From Burkholderia singularis (GTDB lineage: Bacteria; Pseudomonadota; Gammaproteobacteria; Burkholderiales; Burkholderiaceae): 43,277 bases of DNA. Location of the stretch: NCBI RefSeq assembly GCF_900176645.1, contig NZ_FXAN01000068.1, positions 1-43,277 of the forward strand, in the 5' to 3' direction. The notes beneath the pieces were generated by a model that was not told where the DNA came from, did no database searches, and was given only the letters and a program-made list of their open reading frames with translations. Shown here in pieces: positions 28,431-37,399 of the stretch; positions within the stretch are counted from its first letter, which is position 1, and each line of letters opens with the position of its first letter. Made by a program: the position numbers and the translations under genes.

Positions 28431-28912
28431 GAAAACCACCTATGCGGCGGAGAACATCGGGTATTGCTCGTGAGTCTTGCATCGGAAATTCTTGATGCAG
28501 GTTTCATGCTTTTGGAAACCGCCTGAAATTTAATCTGCGGATATACGCAACATCGTCGATTGATGCGCTATACGGCTATGTGGGAATCACGTTTCAGTCA
28601 TACGCCAGGTCGCCACAAATCGGCAGCCTGGGCACAGGTATCCACGCCAGGCTAGCCAGCCCGTGCGTGCAGTAGATGACCCTTTCTGCCCGCTACTCAA
28701 ACGGGCCGTGCGATGCGCGCGTACACGCGCTGATAGCTATCGCACGTAACCAGGCATCACGGGTCAGCAGTTGCAGTGGAGAGGTGCAGATACACCAGAG
28801 GACCAGACGTATCGAGGCCACGCGTCGATGTCGCCGCGACAGCCGCCCAGCCCGGTCAATTGCCGGCTGGGCGATTGTTCTTTTCCCGACTGCTCCCACA
28901 CGCCCGGATTTT
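28431..28912. other. Gene-free stretch between terminator and helicase
   Basis: Holds copy 2 of the GCGCTATACGG motif (28565-28581). It also holds a stem of 8+3 bp with one bulge (CGCCCAGC-C-CGG paired to CCGGCTGGGCG, 28844-28873) followed on the plus strand by ATTGTTCTTTT. That hairpin is a candidate terminator facing the helicase gene's 3' end. A minus-strand frame (28693-28941) exists but has no ribosome binding site or recognisable motif. Confidence 0.4.
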
Positions 28913-30190
28913 TCAGGCGTGCAACGCTCCCAGGCGCACATTCGTCACGCGAATGAAACCCTCACCGGTCTTCGCACGGGCGTTCGACTGGAGCGGCCCG
29001 ATGAGATTATCGAGCCGTCGCCAGAATTCGATGGACGATTCCGGCGCGACGCCGTTTTCACGGCACCACTCTTTATAGTTGCGATACACCTTGACGCGCG
29101 AGGCATCGGCGACCGTCGTGCGCTCCGCCGATACGTCGTCGGCCCACGCCGCGACCGTACTGGTAACGGTACGCGCGACTATCTTCGCGCGCCGCATGGG
29201 TTCGGGCAGCACGGGGTTGAATTGACCACGCGCCAGCAGCCGCACCAGTCCTTCCAGTACCCAGTTGAGCACACCGGACAGCTCATCGCGGATGATGTCA
29301 CTCGCCAGCATCGGGTCACGCTCGCCCTCTGGAATATGGACGGGGAACGGCACGATGTCAAAGCGCCGCCAAAAGCCTTCGGAGTGGTCTGATACTTTCG
29401 GTACGTGGTTCGAGAGAATGAGCCATTTCGCAGGGATGCCCTTGCTGATGACTTCCTTGTATTTCTGGTCGATGGTCACCGTTTCGCCCGCGATAAGGGA
29501 CTTCAGCCGGTTTGCTTTCAGCTTTCCTTCCGGCGCTTCATCGCAGTAAATAAGCGAAGCATCTATCAGCGGTGCGAGCTTGAAACCGTCCAGATTATCG
29601 AGACACACGGCGGCGACCTTCGCGTGCAGCTTCTGGAGAATGTTTGCCAGGACACCCTTGCCGTTCGCGCCGTTGCCGAGCCAGATTTGCGCGCGCTGAT
29701 GCCGGGCATCGTGAATCAGCGTGTAACCCATGTATTCCTGAACGTATGCCCGCACGTCCTCGTCGGGCAATACCTGCTCGATGAACTTCTGAAACTTCTT
29801 CGGGGCGGGGGCGCGCGGGTCGAAGTTGCACTTCACGACATGGCGAAGGCATTTCGACTTGTCGTGCGCAAGCAGCGTTAGGCCAGCCGGTGCCGCGAGG
29901 ACGTATCCGTTCAGCGCCGGAACCAGTGGCTCATCACTTGCGGCGGCGAGTCGAGGCAGCAGAAGTTGAGCCGTCTTGACAGCCGATTTCGCGTTGTTGG
30001 GAGTGACGTGGTGTCGAATGCCCTTACTTTTAAGCCAGACTGACGCCCTACGCAGCGCCTCATCGTCCTCGACGATTTCCCAGTGACGCCCATTCCATTC
30101 GACGAGCTGTTTATCGGCGTAGGCGGAAGTTTCCGACGCGCACAGCTCGTTTGCGTAGTCGTAAGGCTCGAAGGGGATGCGTGCTGCCAT
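28913..30190 (-). CDS. SF3 helicase (P4/D5-type phage replication protein)
   Basis: A 425-aa protein with the D5_N/P4-type region upstream of an SF3 helicase core: Walker A GNGANGKG (172-179), Walker B SLIYCDEA (212-219), motif C WLILSNHVPK (256-265) and the arginine-finger segment FWRRFDIVPFP. It lacks the zinc-binding primase domain of P4 alpha, so it is probably a helicase/origin-binding protein rather than a full primase-helicase. AAGGAG lies about 10 bases before the ATG. SF3 helicases of this type drive replication of satellites and some integrative elements. A palindrome sits 28 bp upstream of the start. Confidence 0.85.
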   Translation of the reverse strand: MAARIPFEPYDYANELCASETSAYADKQLVEWNGRHWEIVEDDEALRRASVWLKSKGIRHHVTPNNAKSAVKTAQLLLPRLAAASDEPLVPALNGYVLAAPAGLTLLAHDKSKCLRHVVKCNFDPRAPAPKKFQKFIEQVLPDEDVRAYVQEYMGYTLIHDARHQRAQIWLGNGANGKGVLANILQKLHAKVAAVCLDNLDGFKLAPLIDASLIYCDEAPEGKLKANRLKSLIAGETVTIDQKYKEVISKGIPAKWLILSNHVPKVSDHSEGFWRRFDIVPFPVHIPEGERDPMLASDIIRDELSGVLNWVLEGLVRLLARGQFNPVLPEPMRRAKIVARTVTSTVAAWADDVSAERTTVADASRVKVYRNYKEWCRENGVAPESSIEFWRRLDNLIGPLQSNARAKTGEGFIRVTNVRLGALHA

Positions 30191-30217
30191 GATGAAATGC
30201 TCCTTGTGTGATTTATG

Positions 30218-30236
30218 TCACGAGTTCGTCTCGTGA
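30218..30236. promoter_or_regulatory. Operator-like palindrome upstream of the helicase gene
   Basis: TCACGAG-TTCGT-CTCGTGA is a perfect 7-bp inverted repeat located just 5' of the helicase ribosome binding site. Position suits a repressor site; the binding protein is unknown. Confidence 0.4.
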
Positions 30237-30350
30237 GCATGGAGAGCATTTTTTCAAGGTATGCACGCCGTCAGAAGCGCGCTAGGGTCTAGCTACCAGG
30301 CTGTAGGGGCTATATACCAGCGCAGTTTGTCGAGGCACCCGGCTGCGCGA

Positions 30351-31052
30351 TTAGGCATTTTTCAGCCATGTAATAGCCGTATTGAATGACACGCCGAAAC
30401 GTTCGTGCTCCTTTTCCGCACAAAGCGTTTTTGTTTTGTATTCTCCGCGTCGCCACATTTCCAGAAATTTTTGCTTCCTGTCTCGGGAGCCATTTTTCTG
30501 GTTATAGCGTTTCTGCGAACCAATCACGCCAGAAACGGCTGCCGCCAGTTCACGATGCTGCCGTGCGGTATCCCTGCCAAACAGGCATAGGCTGACCAGG
30601 GTAAGCGCATCAACCGGACTGCTTTCAAGCTCGTCCTCCAGGGTTGAAAGCAGCTCGTCAAATGGGACGTATTGAGAGCCAACGCGCCCCAGTATTTCCC
30701 AGATTCCGATGGCTCGCGCTGCCGCCGAATGGATGGCTTCAGGCGCCTGATTTTTGGCAACAGGCTCAAGCATGGCCGCAGCCTCATCGGCATCATAATC
30801 CAAGTGTACAACCTGCTCGACAATACCTTTTCCGTTGTCGAACGACAGACCCAATCCTTTCAGTTTATTTCGTGCATCGTCGTTATCGACGTATCGGTAA
30901 TCATCGATTATCTGAGAAATCTCATCGTCTGACGGCGAGGTCATGAGGTTGGCGATGGATACAGCCATCGACTTTTTAATCGACTCGTCTTTGCTCAATT
31001 TAAATTCTGCCGATAAATAAACAAAAATCTCCGCAACATCACGCGCGAGCAC
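30351..31052 (-). CDS. Unknown 233-aa island protein
   Basis: Not recognised by name. It is acidic in the N-terminal two thirds (SPSDDEISQIIDDYRYVDNDD...) and basic at the end, where KTKTLCAEKEHERFGVSFNT then AITWLKNA looks like a helix-turn-helix. The pattern suits a regulator or replication accessory protein. GC is lower than the host's. The apparent GTG start at 31052 lies only 6 bp from the palindromic element at 31058 and has a poor ribosome binding site, so the true N-terminus may have been cut by that element. It lies 160 bp upstream of the helicase gene on the same strand. Confidence 0.6.
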   Translation of the reverse strand: MLARDVAEIFVYLSAEFKLSKDESIKKSMAVSIANLMTSPSDDEISQIIDDYRYVDNDDARNKLKGLGLSFDNGKGIVEQVVHLDYDADEAAAMLEPVAKNQAPEAIHSAAARAIGIWEILGRVGSQYVPFDELLSTLEDELESSPVDALTLVSLCLFGRDTARQHRELAAAVSGVIGSQKRYNQKNGSRDRKQKFLEMWRRGEYKTKTLCAEKEHERFGVSFNTAITWLKNA

Positions 31053-31057
31053 ATACC

Positions 31058-31172
31058 TAACCAGAGTTACCGGACTTTTCGGACTATCTCATGGAGTCCA
31101 CCGCACATGCCAGTGGGTTCCCGATTCCGCGTGCCGCACGTCCTAGGGGCAAAAGTCCGGTAACTCTGGTTA
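31058..31172. repeat. Palindrome-ended element, left border of the R-M cassette
   Basis: 115 bp with a perfect 22-bp terminal inverted repeat. The ends (31058-31079 and 31151-31172) are TA followed by ACCAGAGTTACCGGACTTTT and its reverse complement. The 71-bp centre resembles, loosely, that of the sister element at 35503 (ATGCCA...GGTT...GTGC...GGC). There is no room for a transposase; it is MITE-like in form. Confidence 0.9.
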
Positions 31173-31306
31173 TCGGCCACAAGGGACGGACGCTGTAGAG
31201 CCTCTGGCCCTGGCTGCCGTTTTTGCCTCGCACGAGGACAGCCATCAACGCCGCGCCGAAAGCATCTATCATCACGGCTTCGACTTCATAGCACCACCTT
31301 GCGCAG

Positions 31307-33010
31307 ATGACCCAAGACTTGCAGAGCATCCCTCACGCCGAACCGGACGAGGCATCGCGCCCGAACGCAGCGGAGTACGAGAACCTTCCGCGCGAAACCC
31401 TTATCGAGATGCTGAGGCGACGCGACAGCCAAACCCCGTATGGCCTGGTCTGGGAAAGCAGGAACATTGCGCAAGACAAGGCGCTGAACCGCGATTTCGT
31501 CGGGCTTGAGCTAGACCCGGCGTTGTCGTGCGGTACGGGGCCGTGGCGCAATCTCATCATCGAGGGCGATAACTACGATGCCTTGCGCCATCTGGTCAGC
31601 ACCTATGCCGGCCAGGTCAAACTTATCTATATTGACCCGCCGTACAACACGGGCCGCAAGGACTTTGTTTACAACGACAGCTATTTCGACCCGACCAATC
31701 GCTATCGGCATTCGACCTGGCTGGAGTTCATGTACCAGCGGTTACGGCTGGCCAAAGACTTGCTTGCGGAAGACGGCGTTATTTTTGTGTCCATCGACGA
31801 TAACGAGCTGTTTAACCTCGGATTGTTAATGAACAAGGTGTTTGGCGAGAGCAATTTCATCGCCAACATTATTTGGCAGAAGGTTTTCTCACCCAAGAAT
31901 ACTGCCGTTCATTTTTCGGATGACCACGAGTACATCCTCGTCTATGCAGCTGATAGGGACGTTTGGCGCCCCAATCCCATGCCTCGCACGGCCGCGCAGG
32001 ATGGTGCGTACAAGAACATGGACAACGACCCTAGAGGACCGTGGATGTCTAGTGACATATCTGCGCGCAATTTCTACTCAGCAGGCTCCTATGCGGTCAC
32101 GGCTCCCTCTGGAAAGGTGATTTCCGGGCCGCCGCCGGGAAGATACTGGACGGTCTCGGAAGATAAATTCCACGAGTTGAACAGAGACAACCGCATTTGG
32201 TGGGGCAAGGGCGGTAACAACGCCCCGCGTCTGAAGCGCTTTCTCTCGGAAGTCAAGCAAGGCGTAGTACCTCAGACCCTGTGGACGTACGATGCCGTAG
32301 GCCACACGCAAGACGCCAAGAAGCAGCTTAACGAGATGCTGCCCAAGGAGCGAAGCGAAGACGTATTTTCGACGCCGAAGCCACTGCAGTTGATGGACCG
32401 TATTCTGCGTCTGGCAACGAAGCCGGGTGATTTGGTCCTGGACTTCTTTGCAGGCTCGGGGACGATGGCGCAAGCGCTGTTGCAACTCAATAAGGAGGAT
32501 GGCGGCGAGCGCCGTTTCATTCTGGTATCTAACACTGAAGCCACTGATTCCGAGCCAGACAAAAACCTGTGCCGCGACGTGTGCGCGGCGCGAGTACGGC
32601 GAGCAATTGAAGGCTACACGACTGCGAAGGCTGACCAGGTGGAAGGCCTCGGCGGCAATTTTGCCTACGTGCGCGCTCGACACATCCCGACGCATCGACT
32701 GGAAGAACGGTTGGACGATGGTATGGTCTGGTCGTTTATCCAGATGAAGCACCATCATCCCCTGTCCAAGCGCGGCAAGCTGGTTTCGGTGTCGGCTTGG
32801 ATGCAGGAGGTCATCATCTATGTCCCGGCCACCACGGCGAAAGTAAAGGCGGCTCTGCGCGAAGCACTGGCCGAGCATCCGCAAGCCGCTGTGTACACAT
32901 GGACACCGGCCGCATTGGTGGATATGGTCAACGAAAACAATCTGCGAGAAGTGCCGTCCGACCTGACGCGCGGCTTCCGATTTGGCAAACTAGGGGGCGT
33001 TCAAGCATGA
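31307..33010 (+). CDS. mod: Type III restriction-modification system, Mod DNA methyltransferase
   Basis: A 567-aa N6-adenine methyltransferase of beta class. The catalytic motif DPPYNTG (110-116) comes before the SAM-binding motif LDFFAGSGTM (379-388), as in Type III Mod subunits. The roughly 230 residues between them would hold the target-recognition domain. Methylation protects one strand of an asymmetric site; Mod also supplies specificity to Res. The ATG at 31307 is the only in-frame start after a TAG, though its ribosome binding site is weak. It overlaps the res start by 4 bp. No simple-sequence repeat suggesting phase variation is seen. Confidence 0.9.
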   Translation: MTQDLQSIPHAEPDEASRPNAAEYENLPRETLIEMLRRRDSQTPYGLVWESRNIAQDKALNRDFVGLELDPALSCGTGPWRNLIIEGDNYDALRHLVSTYAGQVKLIYIDPPYNTGRKDFVYNDSYFDPTNRYRHSTWLEFMYQRLRLAKDLLAEDGVIFVSIDDNELFNLGLLMNKVFGESNFIANIIWQKVFSPKNTAVHFSDDHEYILVYAADRDVWRPNPMPRTAAQDGAYKNMDNDPRGPWMSSDISARNFYSAGSYAVTAPSGKVISGPPPGRYWTVSEDKFHELNRDNRIWWGKGGNNAPRLKRFLSEVKQGVVPQTLWTYDAVGHTQDAKKQLNEMLPKERSEDVFSTPKPLQLMDRILRLATKPGDLVLDFFAGSGTMAQALLQLNKEDGGERRFILVSNTEATDSEPDKNLCRDVCAARVRRAIEGYTTAKADQVEGLGGNFAYVRARHIPTHRLEERLDDGMVWSFIQMKHHHPLSKRGKLVSVSAWMQEVIIYVPATTAKVKAALREALAEHPQAAVYTWTPAALVDMVNENNLREVPSDLTRGFRFGKLGGVQA

Positions 33011-35487
33011 GCCGCATCGACCCGTTACCGTTCCAGGAGCGGCATATTGCTGCGCTGGTCGAACGATTCCAGAATCTGCGCGACAGCTACAACCTGCTGA
33101 CCAATCCGGGGGAACTGAACACGCTGCGGAAGCAGTCAGCGGCCGTTATGCTTCAGGCACCGACTGGCGTTGGCAAGACGCTGATTGCAACCGAAGTCGT
33201 TGCGCGCTTCTCGGCGCTCGATAACGTCGTCTGGTTCTGGTTCGCGCCCTATGCCACGCTGATTGACCAAGCCGCATCGAGTTTGACGCGTCAGGCTTCG
33301 CAGCTCAAGATTCTGAATATCGAGCATCAGCGCACGGCGGATGAACTCGCATCTGGCGCGTTGTTTGTCATTACCTGGCAAACCGTGGCAACCAAGACGA
33401 GAGAAGCCCGGCGGGCGCGCACGACCGGCGACGATGGCCTGTCGGTCGATGACCTTATCGCGGATGCCCGCGCGCAAGGCCTGCGAATCGGCGTGGTGGT
33501 CGATGAAGCGCACCATGGCTTCGTCAAGGCAAAGGAAGCCTATCGCTTCTTCGTCGACGTGCTGTCGCCCGACTATGCGCTGTTGATGACGGCTACGCCG
33601 CGCGATGCGGACGTTGCCAGCTTCGCCACGAAAACCGGCTATCAGCTTGGCGAACCGTCGGACTGGGCGACCATCACCCGCTACGAGGGCTATCACGCGG
33701 GATTGCTGAAGTTCGGCGTCAAGACCGCGCAATTCCTGACCGGCAACAACGATGACGCGGCACTGGTCGATTTCGAAGAAGTCGCCCTGGCCGAGTGCGC
33801 GAACATGCACCGCCACATCAAAGGCGTACTGGCGGAACAAGGCATCAACCTCACGCCGCTGATGCTGGTCCAGGTGCCGAACGGCGGGGTATCGCTGGAA
33901 AGCGCACGCGATTATCTGACGAGCACGCTCAAGTTTCCCGAGTCAGCGGTCAAGGTTCACGTCTCCGAAGAACCCGACCCGAACTTGCAAGCACTCGCGC
34001 ATGACCCTGCGGTCGAAGTGCTGGTATTCAAGATGGCAATCGCTATGGGCTTCGACGCCCCGCGTGCCTTCACCTTGGCTGCCCTGCGCGGTACGCGCGA
34101 TGCAAATTTCGGCATCCAGGTGGTCGGTCGCATCATGCGCGTGCACCCGCTGTTGCAGCGCCGCCCCGACCTGCCGCCCGTGCTCGATTACGGCTATGTG
34201 TACCTTGCCAACCGGGAGGCGCAAGAGGGGCTGACGGGGGCTGCGTCGGTCATCAACAAGCTGCAAGAGCATACGGCCAGCACGGTGCCTGATACCGTCG
34301 TCACGTTCACGGTGGACTCGTCGTTTGTGCAAGTCGTCAAGCCCGGCCAAACGGCGACGATGTTCCCCGCCAGTCAGCCGGAGCCGTACGGCGAGCTTCT
34401 AGCAGAGGAAGATTTAGCGCCGTATGGCGCACCATCATCCACCCCGATACCTTCCGGGCAGTCTTCTCCCCTGTTTCCCGAGTTGAGCCGGGAAACGTTG
34501 GCGCATGGCGCGCATAATGGCCCGACGGCGCTGACCCATGCCTTTAGCCTGGATGCCGAAGAACAGCATCACTACTTGCTGAAAGTGGCCGACATGCCGG
34601 CACTTGTGACGGAAGTGCTGCCCGCGCATGCCGACGACTTTGAAACGCAACTGGTTTCGTTCATCGACTTCTCGGCGGTGATAGCCGACCGTGAACGTAG
34701 TAGAACGAAACTTGTCAAGCGAACGACGGAAATCTTCGATGAGACCAACAACACCCCGGACGATGAAGATGTCTGGGCGAGGATGTCTCCTGTCGGTATC
34801 GCGCAGCGGGCACGACAGATAGCCTTTGAACACCCAGATGTCGATAACCGTCAGTTCCTGCTGGCCCTGCGTCAGCGTTTCCGCAGCGCACTGGAAGCCG
34901 GCGGCTTCGAGTTGCCGGCCACGGACGAAGCCCTTACGCAGCAGCTCGAACTGGTTCTCGTTCGCAATCCTGGCCTGATACGGCAGGCTCATAAGCGTTG
35001 CCGCGCGAGCCAGATTCAGACCCGGACGCTTACGCTACCGCCGATACTGCAATCGAAATACCGATTGCCCCCGGCAAAGCGCAACGTGTACGGCGTTTTC
35101 CCGGCTGACCTTTCTCCCGACGAACTGCGCCTTGCTGAAATTCTGGATACCTCGGGCGAAGTGGAGTGGTGGCATCGGAATCCATCGCGGCAACCCGAAT
35201 CCGTGGCGCTATATCACTGGTCGAGCGGTGTCGGCTTCTTCCCTGATTTTGTCGTCGCGGTGAAGGGGCGCAACATGGGCGACGGCATCGCACTACTGGA
35301 GTTCAAGGGACCGCAGCTCCAACAGTACGACAAGGAAAAGGCCGGTGCCGTACATATGCACTATGGCCGTGCGTTTATGGTCGGCCGTGGCTCAAAAGAG
35401 AAGAAGGAATTGCGCCTGTTCCGCCTGGTCGAAAAGGAACTGGTCGATGATGGCTTGTTCGAGGTTGGCCGACTGCGTTACGACTGA
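33007..35487 (+). CDS. res: Type III restriction enzyme Res subunit
   Basis: An 826-aa SF2 helicase-nuclease. Walker A is APTGVGKT (51-58), DEAH box VVDEAHHG (164-171), motif III TATP (195-198), motif VI VVGRIMRVHP (372-381). The C-terminal endonuclease core reads FFPDFVVAV...ALLEFKG (PD...ExK). Res uses ATP to communicate between two unmethylated sites and cut DNA 25-27 bp from one. I start it at ATG 33007, which overlaps the mod stop (ATGA); a longer frame to 32797 lies inside mod. All key motifs are intact, so the system looks functional. Confidence 0.9.
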   Translation: MSRIDPLPFQERHIAALVERFQNLRDSYNLLTNPGELNTLRKQSAAVMLQAPTGVGKTLIATEVVARFSALDNVVWFWFAPYATLIDQAASSLTRQASQLKILNIEHQRTADELASGALFVITWQTVATKTREARRARTTGDDGLSVDDLIADARAQGLRIGVVVDEAHHGFVKAKEAYRFFVDVLSPDYALLMTATPRDADVASFATKTGYQLGEPSDWATITRYEGYHAGLLKFGVKTAQFLTGNNDDAALVDFEEVALAECANMHRHIKGVLAEQGINLTPLMLVQVPNGGVSLESARDYLTSTLKFPESAVKVHVSEEPDPNLQALAHDPAVEVLVFKMAIAMGFDAPRAFTLAALRGTRDANFGIQVVGRIMRVHPLLQRRPDLPPVLDYGYVYLANREAQEGLTGAASVINKLQEHTASTVPDTVVTFTVDSSFVQVVKPGQTATMFPASQPEPYGELLAEEDLAPYGAPSSTPIPSGQSSPLFPELSRETLAHGAHNGPTALTHAFSLDAEEQHHYLLKVADMPALVTEVLPAHADDFETQLVSFIDFSAVIADRERSRTKLVKRTTEIFDETNNTPDDEDVWARMSPVGIAQRARQIAFEHPDVDNRQFLLALRQRFRSALEAGGFELPATDEALTQQLELVLVRNPGLIRQAHKRCRASQIQTRTLTLPPILQSKYRLPPAKRNVYGVFPADLSPDELRLAEILDTSGEVEWWHRNPSRQPESVALYHWSSGVGFFPDFVVAVKGRNMGDGIALLEFKGPQLQQYDKEKAGAVHMHYGRAFMVGRGSKEKKELRLFRLVEKELVDDGLFEVGRLRYD

Positions 35488-35502
35488 TTTCAATGCACTC
35501 GC

Positions 35503-35621
35503 ACCAGAGTTACCGGACTTTTTCAACCACCCCCATATGCCACAGGTTTTCAATTGTGTGCATCTGGCACCGAGGCGCGAAAGCTACGTATAGCTGTGGT
35601 GAAAAGTCCGGTAACTCTGGT
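35503..35621. repeat. Palindrome-ended element, right border of the R-M cassette
   Basis: 119 bp with a perfect 20-bp terminal inverted repeat, ACCAGAGTTACCGGACTTTT, at 35503-35522 and its reverse complement at 35602-35621. The ends are identical to those of the element at 31058-31172. It begins 15 bp after the res stop, so it may also terminate the operon's transcript. Confidence 0.9.
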
Positions 35622-36109
35622 AGTACGCGCCAGAATAAAAAGCCTCTCGTCAAAGATACGCTTCCGGCATTGGCTACTTTTCGTAGGGGCCAACGCCTCC
35701 GGCGTTACGCTGCAATTGCCGGCTCACCAGCCGTCCTGGTTGCGGATGATTGCATCGCTCCGCAGCGCATCCGGGACCCGCATGTCCACATCGAAGATAC
35801 TTCGTTCCGCCCGCTCCGCGGGCGTTCGCAGCCAGGGACGGAGTTCGTCTGGCGAGCATGTCACGGAATCTTATCGGCGAGGAGAACCGCGCGAGCTTCG
35901 CTCGTGCCGGCTTACCCATTCTTTCGCCGCGCCAAGCTAGCACCCGTCGCAGCCTTCGCGCGCGGGGAGCGCAGCTCCTCACGTGCGAAGGCTGCGACGG
36001 GTGCTGCGGATGCGCGATGAAGCGATATGCCAGAACCCGGGTAAGCCTATTCCCTTAAAAACCAAGTTCTACCGGCAGGCTTGGCATCGAATTGCATGGT
36101 GCGGCATCT
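35622..36109. other. Hairpin-rich gene-free tract
   Basis: No gene supported. It contains AACGCC-TCC-GGCGTT (35692-35706), CGCCCGC-TCC-GCGGGCG (35808-35824), a GCGAG-CTTC-GCTCG-type hairpin near 35890, and the very long hairpin at 35939-36005. Composition and style match the hairpin tract near the island's left end. Confidence 0.6.
35939..36005. repeat. 21-bp perfect inverted repeat near the island's right end
   Basis: Arms 35939-35959 (AGCACCCGTCGCAGCCTTCG plus C) and 35985-36005 pair without mismatch. Three more base pairs, including one G-T, extend inward, and the centre has its own GGAG/CTCC stem. It would form a cruciform or an extremely stable RNA hairpin. Confidence 0.92.
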
Positions 36110-37254
36110 CTACTGCACGCCCTCCGCCGTATCTTCACGCCTTCGGCACGCATCTAGTAGCGCATCCTGAACTCGCGTCAGCTCCGGCGCAATGTCGGAC
36201 GGCGACAAGCTGATGTAATGCCGGTGCAGAACATCGCTCGTCTTTGGCATATGCCCAAGAATCCGCCGGAGAGTCGCATCGCCTATACCGATACGTGCCC
36301 CGACCGACGCAAGCTGCTTGCGTAAGTCGTGCAGCGTGAAAACCGGCGCGCCAGCACGCTGTGCCATCTCCGCTACATGCTCCCCCGATACCCCGGCAAA
36401 CAGTCTGTCGGCCGGCTCCAACGCGGCGCATCGTCGTTTCAGCACCGCCCGCATCGCGTCCGTTATCGGCAGGCTTTGAGGCTTGCCGTTCTTCGTATCG
36501 GGAATGCTGAGCACGTCCTGGTCGAAATCTACGTCGCGCCGTCGTATGCCGGTGCCTTCGTTCCGCCGCAACCCGGTCAGCATCATGAGCCACAAGTAAT
36601 CGCGCGGTTCCTCGGGGAGCGCATCCACACCGGCCTTCCACTCTGGCAGACGGTTTTCATCGAGCTTACGCGCACGCGCAGCAGGCCGGGCAGGCATCAG
36701 GCCCGCCGCGCGTAGCCTGGCGAACGGACTCGGTATCTCGACGTTGTAAACCGCGCCGACATACTTCAAAAGCGAGCCGATAATGCCGCGCCCCTCGTCT
36801 GTACGAACTCGTGGCAATGCTGCCGGAAGGCCGCGCTAGCCAAGGCCGAAACCGGCTTATCGAACCATTCCGCGAAATGAGTCACGAGTATCGACTTGTA
36901 CCGTTTCAGGCTCGATTCCTTGACCTTCCGAGCCGAGCCGTATTCGTCCAGTACCTCCCATAAGGTCGGCAGTTGAATCCTCGCCGGCTTGACGAAATCG
37001 CCTGCCCGGCACTGCCGAATGATGGGCAATGCCAAGTCTCTAGCTTGGCCGACTGAGACAAGCGGCCACCGTCCAAGCGTTACCCTGATGGGCCTGCTTT
37101 TCACGGTGGTCGATACACAAAAGGTCTGCGTCCGACTTCCAACGCGCAGGATGAGACCGCACAAAACCTTGTCCCGCAGAACCATACCCGGCTTCGCTGC
37201 ACCCTTGCTCAGAAGCGCATCCGAAAGCGTTACAATCGTGGTTTTCTTGGTCAA
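36110..37254 (-). pseudogene. int: Tyrosine integrase, frameshifted
   Basis: Two overlapping frames together make one integrase. The N-terminal part has the arm-binding DUF4102-like region ([20 protein letters not shown] then LCGLILRVG) and the core-binding domain up to FRQHCHEFVQT. The C-terminal part holds the catalytic domain: TGLRRNEGTGIRRRD (Arg), TKNGKPQSLPIT (Lys), LHDLRKQ (His, Arg), LGHMPKTSDVLHRHYI (His, Tyr). All catalytic residues survive, but the frames separate at about 36766-36817 within the region joining the two domains. A TTG at 37254 is the likeliest start; the frame is open to 37377. It lies next to attR, as expected of the integrase for this ychF site. Confidence 0.85.
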
Positions 37255-37267
37255 AATTTGGTCAAAA
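37247..37267. promoter_or_regulatory. Tandem TTGGTCAAAA sites near attR
   Basis: Two copies of TTGGTCAAAA (37247-37256, 37258-37267) spaced one helical turn (11 bp) at the integrase 5' end. Two ACCAATTG motifs follow at 37313-37320 and 37377-37384. These are candidate arm-type or excisionase sites, on position alone. Confidence 0.4.
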
Positions 37268-37399
37268 CTCGTATCAATCGTTGCGTTTCCGCTCCGGTTT
37301 GCGCGGTTCTGCACCAATTGCCCTGGCTGCCGCCTTTTCCGGCATCGCCGTCGCTGTCGCGCTGAGACAGCTCGCAACCAATTGATTTTTCAGGAATTT

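Noticed and set aside
28693..28941. 82-aa minus-strand frame downstream of the helicase
   Set aside because: Overlaps the helicase 3' end out of frame, no ribosome binding site and no motif.
32797..33006. Earlier start for res inside mod
   Set aside because: The added residues are a shadow of mod; the ATGA overlap at 33007 is the normal coupling arrangement.
31058..35621. Palindromic elements as integron attC sites
   Set aside because: They lack the RYYYAAC/GTTRRRY core orientation and the asymmetry of attC sites, and no integron integrase is present.
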